DNA of 34,659 nucleotides, from contig VBOZ01000034.1 of assembly GCA_005893305.1 (NCBI GenBank), positions 13,858 to 48,516 on the forward strand, written 5' to 3'. A program made the position numbers and the translations under genes. Position 1 is the first letter of the stretch; the number at the start of each line of letters is the position of its first letter. Below are positions 9,326 through 16,733 of this stretch, piece by piece. Below the pieces are notes generated by a model. That model had not been told where the DNA came from. It saw only the letters and a list, made by a program, of their open reading frames with translations, and searched no databases. Source of the stretch: Candidatus Eisenbacteria bacterium (GTDB lineage: Bacteria > Eisenbacteria > RBG-16-71-46 > SZUA-252).

Positions 9326-9344
9326 GCATTGCATCCTGCAATGC
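9326..9344. promoter_or_regulatory. Perfect palindrome upstream of the sigma-54 promoter (candidate activator site)
   Basis: GCATTGCA-TCC-TGCAATGC: two perfect 8-base arms around 3 bases. It lies about 155 bases upstream of the predicted transcription start, the usual place for enhancer-binding activators of sigma-54 promoters. It could instead be a weak hairpin ending the phosphatidyltransferase transcript, but no T run follows. Confidence 0.45.
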
Positions 9345-9390
9345 CAGCGTATGCCGGACGCCCGTCCCCGGAAGCTGTTCCCCACTAGTC

Positions 9391-9402
9391 GCTTGCAAGC
9401 AA
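9391..9402. promoter_or_regulatory. Second palindrome with TTGCA/TGCAA half-sites
   Basis: GCTTGCAAGC (9391-9400) is a perfect 10-base palindrome; TTGC-AA-GCAA (9393-9402) overlaps it. It shares the TTGCA/TGCAA core with the palindrome at 9326-9344 and lies about 90 bases upstream of the predicted start. Two related sites suggest a dimeric regulator; which one is unknown. Confidence 0.35.
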
Positions 9403-9456
9403 AGCCCGGACACGCGATTGGACCCAGCCGGGCCTGACGCGCCGGCGTGCCCTCCG

Positions 9457-9472
9457 TGGCATGTCTCTTGCG
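9457..9472 (+). promoter_or_regulatory. Sigma-54 (-24/-12) promoter of the giant surface-protein operon
   Basis: TGGCATG-TCTC-TTGC (9457-9471) differs from the sigma-54 consensus TGGCACG-N4-TTGC at one base and has exact GG/GC spacing. Transcription would start near 9483, leaving a leader of about 57 bases before ATG 9540. No comparably good -35/-10 pair was noticed in the gap. Confidence 0.6.
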
Positions 9473-9539
9473 CTCCGGAGCACCGGTAAATCCCTGGGGC
9501 ACAACGATCGACCCTCTTTCACGGAGCTGATTCCTGCTG

Positions 9540-12500
9540 ATGCGGCTCACGGCGGGCCTCGTGTTCGCTCGATTCTGTCGACACCGCTCGGGCGTTGCTT
9601 GCCTCGTCGCGGCCGCGTTGGGCCTCGCCTTCTCTTCGGCCCCCGCGATCGCGGGCCCGGGAAGCGGGACCGCCACGATCGCGGGATCGTCGGCGGTGGT
9701 GGCGGGCGCGAGCGGCACCTGGGCGATCACCTACGTCGCGGCCGAGAACTTCGGCGCGCTGTTAGGCGGCCAGATCACGATCGAGATCCCGTCCGGATGG
9801 ACGGCCCCTCAATCGAGCGATTCCAGCTCCGCCGGCTATGTCCGGCCGGAGCCGCCCGACCATGTCACCCTGCTCTCCACGTCGGGCCAGACCATCACGG
9901 TCCAGCTGGGCGCCCTGCCGGCGACGCCGTTCCTGGCGGGCGACTCGGTCACCGTGGTCTACGGCTGGGGCGGAGGCGCCGCCGCGGCCGTGGCCGACAG
10001 CGTGGCGCCTGCCACCGCGACGTTCACCGTCACCAGCGACCCGCTTCAATCGGGCTCTCCGGCGCCGATCGCGTCGTCGCCGACGCTCGCGGTGGCTCCC
10101 GATTCCGTGACTCACGTGCGCGTGGTCGATCCCGCGATGACTCCCGTCGGGGTCTTCACGCGGAGCGCCGACGAGGACACGACCCGCCTCCTTCTCCTCG
10201 GCTACGACCGCTTCGATAACCCGGCGCGCCTCGTCACGGGCGTCTGGACCGTGACCGGTGGCATCGGGACCGCGTCACCCGCCACCGGAACCGGAACGGT
10301 CCTCACGCTGACCGGCGCCGCGACGGGCTATGCGGTGGGGGACAGCGGCGTATGGGCCGACTCGACCGGGCTCATCACCGTGACGCACGGCGCGTACGCC
10401 GGGCTCCTCATGAACGCCGACGTCATCGCGACCGCGGGGGCGCCGCTCGGCGGGAATGTGACCGCGGTCGACGCCGACGGGAACGGGATCACGACCGGCC
10501 CCGGCTCGAGCGCGTCGATTCTCTTCGCTGCGTACGCCGACTCCTTGGGCGGAGCCGCGGCGGACCCGAATTTCGTCTCGTCGGCCGCGACCCTCTCCGG
10601 CGGCACGTGGAACTCCACCTTGACGGCGCGCCGCGCGGGGACGTTCTGGCTCGCCGCGCGCGACACGACCGCGGGGTTCGAGACCTCGCCCCGCCGGCGG
10701 ATCGACGTCGCGCCGGCCGCGGCCGACCACATCACGGCCCGCCCCGACACGCTCCATCTCGTCGCGGGCGTCATGGACACCGTGACGGTCCTCGTCTTCG
10801 ACCTCTACGGAAACCGCGCGCCCGTGCCGGCGAACGAGACGCTGACGCTCTGGACCGACCGCATCGTCGGACGCTTCTACGATTCGTTCGGCTCGATCGT
10901 CTACGAGGGCATCCTCGCCGCGGGGGCCGACTCGGTCGACTTCCGGTACCGGGACACGCAGGCGGGCGCGGGGGTCGGCCGCCTCCGGGCCATCGACGCG
11001 AACGGCTCGGGCCCCTCGCTCGGCGCCGCGGCCGCGAGCGTCGTCACCTCGCCGAACGTGCCTCTGGGATTCTTCACGGTCCAGGCCGCGCCGGACACCC
11101 TAGTCGCGGACGGCGTCGACTCCTCCCTTGTGACCTCGGAGGCCGTGCGCGACGGGTACGGAAACGTGGTCGCTGCGGGCGAGCGGTTCACCGCGTTCGG
11201 CACGCTCGTGGCGCCGATCACGGACGTCGATCCCGGCACTCCGGGCGCGCAGTGGGTCGCGGCCGCGGACGGCACGGTGAGCGGCTGGGTGGGCGCCGGG
11301 CTCGTGAAGGGCGCGGGCCTCGACTCGATCGCGTCCGAGCGCGGCGGCGCGAACGGCAAGGTCGCGATCCGGCTGATCGCCGGCGCTCCGGCGGGCGCGA
11401 TCGCGCTGGTCGCCTCTCCCGACTCGCTCGCGGCCGACAGCGTGGCGACCCGCGCCCTGGGCGCGGCCGGGCTCCACGACGCGAACGGGAGCGCGGTCGA
11501 GAACGGCGAGCCGTTCACGGTTTCGACGACCCTCGGCTCGATCGCGTCGCCCGATCAGGATGGGGCGACCCCGGGGATCCAGGTCCGCGCCTCGGGCGGA
11601 GCGATCTCGTTCACGCTCTTCGGCGGCGACTCGATCGGGACCGCGACCGTTTCCGCCGCTTCCGCGCGGGGGACCGCGGCGGGGAGCGTCAACGTCCGCC
11701 TCGTCCCGGGCGCTACGAGCGCGGCCAAGTCCTCGGTGGCCGCGACGACGCCCGCGCCGGTCGGTGGCGTCGGCAGCACGGTCGCCGTCACGCTCCACGA
11801 TTCGCAGGGCCATCCGATCGCGGGCGTTCCGTCCGACTCGATCTCGGTCGGCGTCTCCGGCGTCTCGGCGACCGTCACGCCGCAGGGCGCCTCGACCGAC
11901 GGTGCGGGGCTGATCGAGCTCCGCGCCACCGCGACGGTCGCGGCGCCCGGCACCGTCTCCGTGACCGTGCGCGGCGTGACGCTCGCCGATTCGCCCACGA
12001 TCGTCTTCCAGCCGGGGCCGCTCGACCACTACGCGCTTGCGGGACCGGCGGGGCCGTTGACCGCGGGCACCGCGGACGCGCTCCAGGTCGGCGCCCGCGA
12101 TTCCTTCAACAACTCGATCCCGGGCCTCTCGGGCGTCGTCCTCCGTCCCACCGTGCTCGGCGGCGGCGCGACCGTGCCCGACTCGGCCACGATCGCCGGC
12201 GGTCTCGCCGCGGTCCCGTTCACGCCGACGGCGGCCGCGCCGCTCACGATCCAGGTGCGGGACGACGCGTCCCGAACGGTCACCTACGGGCCGGTTCCGG
12301 TCACGCCGGGTCCGTCCTTCCGCGTGATCGCGGTCGCGCCCTCGGCCGACACCCTCGCCGCGGGCGACTCGGTCGCGGTTCGCGCGCGGCTCTTCGACGC
12401 GTGGGGGAACACGGTGGCGGGCGGCCAGGTCGTAGCCTCGGTCGTGGCCGGAGGGGGAACCGTCGCGCCCGCGGCCGACGCGGCCGACGCCTCTGGATTT

Positions 12501-15500
12501 GCCGACTTCATGCTTCACGCCGGCTCCACGCTGGGCACGCTCGGGCTTCGATTCCTCGCGGCGGGAAGCGCGGCCGAGGACTCGGTCCGCGCCGACACGC
12601 TTCAAGTCACCGTGATCCCGGCGGGGGCCGTCTCGCTCCGCGTCCTCCCCGACTCGCTCGGCTGGATCGCGGGCGCCCCGGTGCGCGTGCGGGTGGAGCC
12701 GCTCGACGCGTTCGGGAACGTCGTGCTCGCCGACACCGCCACGATCGTAATGCGCCCCAGCGGCGCGCTCCGGTGGGCGCCGGCGTTCGGCGCGCTCTCG
12801 GGCGGCGCGTTCGTGACGTTCGCGAGCGATACGATCGCGGAGTCGGTCTCGCTCGCCGCGGACCGCGTGGGCGGGGGCACGGGGAGCGCGGGCCCGGCCG
12901 TCGTGGCGCCGGCCGCGGCGGCTTCGGTCGCCATCGCCTCGGGGGACGGTCAGACCGCGATCGTCGCCCGCGAGGTCGCGTCGCCCCTTCGAGTCCGCGT
13001 GCGCGACGCGTACGGAAACCTGACCCCGGGCGCCTCGATCGTCTTTGGGGTCGCCGCGGGGAACGGATCCGTGGACGCGATTCGGGGAGGCGCGGCCGAT
13101 TCCGTCGGGGTGAGCGACGGGTCCGCGGTGGCGGCATGCGAGGTCGCGCGTCTCGGGACGGTCGCCGGCGTGGGGAGCGACGCGTTCCGCGCCCGGCTCC
13201 TCATCGCCCCCGCGGCGCAGGTGCTCTTCACCGCCAGCGCGAGCCCGGACACGGCGGCCTCGCTCTCGCTCTCGCCACCGTCGCTCTCGCTCGCCGCGGG
13301 CGGCGTGGCGAACGTCACCGCGACGGCGCGCGACCTCTTCGGAAATCTCGCGCCCGGCGCAGCCGTTACGTTCTACGTCGGCGCCCCTTCCGCGGGCACG
13401 CTCGAGTCGCTTGGGTCGACGTCGGGCGGAAGCGGCTCGCAGAGCGGCACGACCGGGGGCGCGGGCGCGCTCGCCGTTCGATACCGCGCGCCCGCCACGA
13501 CACCCGCCGCCGACTCGATCTTCGCCCGCGGCGCGTCGATCGCCCCGGTCGGCATCCGCGCGACCGTCGGCGCGGCCACGACGGCGTCGCTCCAAGTATT
13601 GCCCGATTCGCTCGGATGGATCGCCGGCGACCCGGTGCGGGTGCGGGTGCGCGCGATCGACGCGTTCGGGAATCCGGTTCCGGCCGACACCGCGACGGTC
13701 GGTCTGTCATCGGGCGGGAGCGCGACCTTCACGCCCGCGTTCGGCGCGATGACGGCCGGCGAGTTCGTGACCTTCGCGCGCGACACGCTCGCGGAGTCCG
13801 TCCCGAGCCTCGATGCCTCCCGGGTGGGTGGAGGGACCGGCAGCGCGGGTCCCGTGACGGTGCGGCCGGCGTCGCCCGCGGGCGCGATCGCGATCGCCGC
13901 ACCGCGCGACACCCTGACCGCCGATGGCCGGAGCTCCGTGACGGTGGCGCTTGGGCCGGTCCGCGACGCGTTCGGAAACTTAGTAACGACGGGCTCGCTC
14001 GTTCTCGTGAGCGCTACCGCCGCGTCGCTCCTGGCGCCGGATGCCTCTCCGCTCCCGGGGCTCGATCTGGCGACCGCGTCCGACGGCCGCGCGTCGCTGG
14101 TCCTGACCGCCCCGGCCTCGGCGGGGGCCGACACGCTCCGCGCGTGGACGCGGGTGGGGGCCGCCGCCGGGCAGCACGCGTTCGTCTACGAGCCGCCGCC
14201 GTCCCTCGCCTACACGCCGGGCACGATCGCGCCGCAGGTCGTCGTTCCAGGATCGACGTACTCATTCCGCGTGCGCGTGACCAACACGGGGACCGGGACG
14301 ATCCAAATCGGGACGGGGACGACGATCTCGTTCGGAGCGGGGGCGATGGCGTACACCGCCGCGCTCGCCGCGCCGGTCCCGCTGGTCGCGGGGCAGTCCG
14401 ATACGCTCCGGTTCGCCGCGGGCGGGGTCTCATCGATGCTGACGCCGGGGACCTACGCCCCCGCGCTCCGCGCGGTCGGGACCGACGGGACGGGCGACGC
14501 GTTCGACTTCTACCTGAGCCTCGCGGGCGGTCAGGTCCACGCAGCGGGGGTGAGCGCCGCCGGGGTCAGCGCCTCGCCGTCCCCGGTGCCGCTCGGCTAC
14601 GGCGCCCTGGCCCTGGTCTTCGACGTCACGAACCCCACGACCCTCGCGGCGACAATCGACGCGGCGAGCCTTGGCTACACGATCGGCGCGTTCACCACGG
14701 TCGGCGTGGCGCCGTCGCTCCCGGCCGCGCTCCCCGCGGGGGGAACGACGCGCCTCACGGTCACGGTGAGCGTCCCGCCGAGCGGGATCCCCGACGGCAC
14801 CGTCGTTGGCGCCACCCTCACCGCGACCGCCGGCTTCGGCGGGTCCTCGGTCGTCGGGTCGAACCTGACGCGGCTCTCCTTCCAGGTCCAGTCCGCGGCC
14901 CGCATCGTCGCGACGACGGGTGTCGCGCTCCCCTCGCGCTATCTTCGCGCGCGGACGTTCGGTCCCACCGTGCGCGTAAGCAATACGGGTACCTCGACAG
15001 TCACGCTCGCGCGCGGCACGACGCGCCTCGTGCTCGAGCACCCGGGCGGAGACCTCCTCTCGACCGGGCTTAACGCCGCGACGGCGGTCCTCGGGAGCGA
15101 CTCCGCGTCGCTCGTCTTCGACTCGCTCGCGGTGCCCGCTTCCGTCGCGCGCGGGCGCTACGCCGCGCGGCTCTATCTGAACGGCACGGAATCGGGACAG
15201 GCCTTCGCCGACACGATCCCGCTCGATCCCGACAGCGTCTCGGTGCTCGAGCCGCCGCTTCTCTCCGTGGTCGGACCGCTCTCGCCCGATTCCGTGAGCG
15301 CGGGGCAGACGCGCCCGCTTCGACTTCGCCTCGCGAACGGCGGCGACGTGGCCTTCGACCTGGATCCCGGGACGATGCTCCGGCTGGGCTCGCCGCTCTT
15401 CACCGATCTCTCGCTCGGCGTGGCGGCGGCGCTTGGGCCCGGCGCGGCGATCGATCTCGACTTCGCCGGCGCGCCGCTCGGGTCGCCGCTCTCGCCGGGG

Positions 15501-16733
15501 AGCGCCGCGGCCACGCTCGAGGCGCGCGGAACCGAGGACGGCCGCTTCCGCGAGGAGGCGATCGCCGCGGGCCTGCTCGAGGCGCGTCCGCCGGCCGCGA
15601 TCGCGTTCGTCGCGGGCTCGACCGTTCCCGACACCGTTCGCGCGGGGCAGTCGTACGACCTCTCGGTCGCGGTGCGGAACAGCGGGGGCTCCCCGATCAC
15701 GCTCGATCCCGCGTCATCGCGAATCCTGCTTACGGACGGTGTCGAGCAGGTGGTCGCGTTGGGCTCGGGAGCGCCCGTGGCTCTCGGCCCTGGCGGCCAG
15801 GCGACGCTCTCCTTCCCCAGCGCCGCGTTCCCGGCCGCGCTCGCGAGCCAGCCGTACCCCGTGACGCTCTTCCTCTACGGGAGCGAGTGGGGCCAGGCGG
15901 AGAGCACGCAGGTCGCGTCGCCCCAATCCGAGATTCTGGTGATCGAGCCGGCGGCCGCGGTCCAGATCCGCCCCGTGGCTGCCGCCGCGCCGATCCAGGC
16001 AGCCGCCGGCATGGCCTCGGTACGGACCTGGGGGCTCGAGCTCATGGCGCTTGTTCCTCCCGGCGGCGTCACCGCCGTCCACCTGACGACGCTCCGGCTC
16101 ACGGTGCTCACCGACGGGAGCGCCGCCGGCGCCCCTTCGGCTGCTCTCGGCACGATCGCGGTCCGCTCGACGACGGGCGCGCTCCTCGCGCAATCGGCCG
16201 TCGGGGGCGCCAATCCGGTTACGCTCACGCTCTCCACGCCCCTCGCGATTACCGCGGGGGCCGAGTCGCTCTACGTGGAGGTCGGGATCGCCGGCTCGGG
16301 CGCGGCCCGCGCGGTGGCGCTCCGCGTCGCGGCGGACACCGACGTTCTGGTGCTGGAGGACCTGACGGCGACCCCCGTGCCGGTGCGCGGGGGAGGCGGG
16401 GTCGCGTTCTCGCCGCTCACGTCACCGACGCTCACGCTCTTCGATCGGGCGCACGGCTACCCGAATCCGTTTCGCGCGGGTCGGGAAGACGTGCGTCTCT
16501 CCTACCTCCTGACCCAGGACGGCGCGGTGCGCGTGAAGATCTACACGCTCCTCGGCGACCTCGTGCGGGAGATCGCGCTCGCCGCGGGTGCTACAGGGGG
16601 CACGCGGGGGCTGAACGAGGTCCCGTGGGACGGGCGGAACGGGAAGGGCGAGCTGGTGCGGCCCGGCCTCTACGTCGCGCGGATCGAGGGCTCCGGCGCG
16701 AGCGAGCAGATCAAGGTGGGGGTGCTCCGATGA
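9540..16733 (+). CDS. Giant (2397-residue) exported surface protein with many Ig-like repeats and a FlgD-like C-terminal domain
   Basis: An uninterrupted 2397-residue frame. The N-terminus has an Arg/His-rich stretch, a hydrophobic core and AIA-G (cleavage after about residue 38), a Sec signal peptide. The mature protein is rich in Ala, Gly, Thr, Val and Ser and has almost no Cys. Residues ~40-1550 look like successive beta-sandwich domains of invasin/Big type, with recurring phrases such as RDxFGN and ADSVxxA. Residues ~1550-2140 form about five units of ~115 residues (see repeat entries). Residues 2307-2397 form a FlgD-like sorting domain, from YPNPFRAG through VRVKIYTLLGDLVREI to PGLYVARIEGSG. 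No enzyme motif was seen, so a structural or adhesive role outside the cell is inferred. ATG 9540 has GGAG about 13 bases upstream. Its stop overlaps the barrel gene (ATGA). Confidence 0.88.
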   Translation: MRLTAGLVFARFCRHRSGVACLVAAALGLAFSSAPAIAGPGSGTATIAGSSAVVAGASGTWAITYVAAENFGALLGGQITIEIPSGWTAPQSSDSSSAGYVRPEPPDHVTLLSTSGQTITVQLGALPATPFLAGDSVTVVYGWGGGAAAAVADSVAPATATFTVTSDPLQSGSPAPIASSPTLAVAPDSVTHVRVVDPAMTPVGVFTRSADEDTTRLLLLGYDRFDNPARLVTGVWTVTGGIGTASPATGTGTVLTLTGAATGYAVGDSGVWADSTGLITVTHGAYAGLLMNADVIATAGAPLGGNVTAVDADGNGITTGPGSSASILFAAYADSLGGAAADPNFVSSAATLSGGTWNSTLTARRAGTFWLAARDTTAGFETSPRRRIDVAPAAADHITARPDTLHLVAGVMDTVTVLVFDLYGNRAPVPANETLTLWTDRIVGRFYDSFGSIVYEGILAAGADSVDFRYRDTQAGAGVGRLRAIDANGSGPSLGAAAASVVTSPNVPLGFFTVQAAPDTLVADGVDSSLVTSEAVRDGYGNVVAAGERFTAFGTLVAPITDVDPGTPGAQWVAAADGTVSGWVGAGLVKGAGLDSIASERGGANGKVAIRLIAGAPAGAIALVASPDSLAADSVATRALGAAGLHDANGSAVENGEPFTVSTTLGSIASPDQDGATPGIQVRASGGAISFTLFGGDSIGTATVSAASARGTAAGSVNVRLVPGATSAAKSSVAATTPAPVGGVGSTVAVTLHDSQGHPIAGVPSDSISVGVSGVSATVTPQGASTDGAGLIELRATATVAAPGTVSVTVRGVTLADSPTIVFQPGPLDHYALAGPAGPLTAGTADALQVGARDSFNNSIPGLSGVVLRPTVLGGGATVPDSATIAGGLAAVPFTPTAAAPLTIQVRDDASRTVTYGPVPVTPGPSFRVIAVAPSADTLAAGDSVAVRARLFDAWGNTVAGGQVVASVVAGGGTVAPAADAADASGFADFMLHAGSTLGTLGLRFLAAGSAAEDSVRADTLQVTVIPAGAVSLRVLPDSLGWIAGAPVRVRVEPLDAFGNVVLADTATIVMRPSGALRWAPAFGALSGGAFVTFASDTIAESVSLAADRVGGGTGSAGPAVVAPAAAASVAIASGDGQTAIVAREVASPLRVRVRDAYGNLTPGASIVFGVAAGNGSVDAIRGGAADSVGVSDGSAVAACEVARLGTVAGVGSDAFRARLLIAPAAQVLFTASASPDTAASLSLSPPSLSLAAGGVANVTATARDLFGNLAPGAAVTFYVGAPSAGTLESLGSTSGGSGSQSGTTGGAGALAVRYRAPATTPAADSIFARGASIAPVGIRATVGAATTASLQVLPDSLGWIAGDPVRVRVRAIDAFGNPVPADTATVGLSSGGSATFTPAFGAMTAGEFVTFARDTLAESVPSLDASRVGGGTGSAGPVTVRPASPAGAIAIAAPRDTLTADGRSSVTVALGPVRDAFGNLVTTGSLVLVSATAASLLAPDASPLPGLDLATASDGRASLVLTAPASAGADTLRAWTRVGAAAGQHAFVYEPPPSLAYTPGTIAPQVVVPGSTYSFRVRVTNTGTGTIQIGTGTTISFGAGAMAYTAALAAPVPLVAGQSDTLRFAAGGVSSMLTPGTYAPALRAVGTDGTGDAFDFYLSLAGGQVHAAGVSAAGVSASPSPVPLGYGALALVFDVTNPTTLAATIDAASLGYTIGAFTTVGVAPSLPAALPAGGTTRLTVTVSVPPSGIPDGTVVGATLTATAGFGGSSVVGSNLTRLSFQVQSAARIVATTGVALPSRYLRARTFGPTVRVSNTGTSTVTLARGTTRLVLEHPGGDLLSTGLNAATAVLGSDSASLVFDSLAVPASVARGRYAARLYLNGTESGQAFADTIPLDPDSVSVLEPPLLSVVGPLSPDSVSAGQTRPLRLRLANGGDVAFDLDPGTMLRLGSPLFTDLSLGVAAALGPGAAIDLDFAGAPLGSPLSPGSAAATLEARGTEDGRFREEAIAAGLLEARPPAAIAFVAGSTVPDTVRAGQSYDLSVAVRNSGGSPITLDPASSRILLTDGVEQVVALGSGAPVALGPGGQATLSFPSAAFPAALASQPYPVTLFLYGSEWGQAESTQVASPQSEILVIEPAAAVQIRPVAAAAPIQAAAGMASVRTWGLELMALVPPGGVTAVHLTTLRLTVLTDGSAAGAPSAALGTIAVRSTTGALLAQSAVGGANPVTLTLSTPLAITAGAESLYVEVGIAGSGAARAVALRVAADTDVLVLEDLTATPVPVRGGGGVAFSPLTSPTLTLFDRAHGYPNPFRAGREDVRLSYLLTQDGAVRVKIYTLLGDLVREIALAAGATGGTRGLNEVPWDGRNGKGELVRPGLYVARIEGSGASEQIKVGVLR
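12631..12903 (+). repeat. Internal duplication, copy A, in the giant surface-protein gene
   Basis: Encodes about residues 1031-1122. It begins with LRVLPDSLGWIAG and ends with RVGGGTGSAGP. The same order of motifs returns about 950 bases downstream (copy B), with clear similarity at both DNA and protein level. Confidence 0.8.
13585..13863 (+). repeat. Internal duplication, copy B, in the giant surface-protein gene
   Basis: Encodes about residues 1349-1442. It begins LQVLPDSLGWIAGDPVRVRV, continues through DAFGNPVPADTATV and ends RVGGGTGSAGP. It matches copy A at 12631-12903 throughout, with scattered changes, indicating an older segmental duplication rather than a recent one. Confidence 0.8.
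14191..15950 (+). repeat. About five tandem ~115-residue Ig/CARDB-like units in the giant surface protein
   Basis: Units start near residues 1550, 1670, 1787, 1907 and 2020. Each runs: a strand with P-x-S-x-x-x-G, then V-R-V-x-N-x-G, then an acidic or Thr-rich turn, then L/G-P-G-x-x-x-x-L-x-F and a closing Y-x-x-x-L strand, often with G-T-E/D. The second unit is the most divergent. The pattern resembles CARDB-like domains that build stalks. The DNA copies have diverged, so this is seen at protein level. Confidence 0.65.

Noticed and set aside
11100-13595. Long minus-strand open frame inside the giant gene
   Set aside because: Same GC-driven effect; low-complexity Arg/Glu/Asp composition.
10352-15073. 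1573-residue open frame in another frame of the giant surface-protein gene
   Set aside because: Extremely Arg-rich with no domain, no signal peptide and no ribosome site; the frame used by the giant protein has a signal peptide, repeats and a sorting end.
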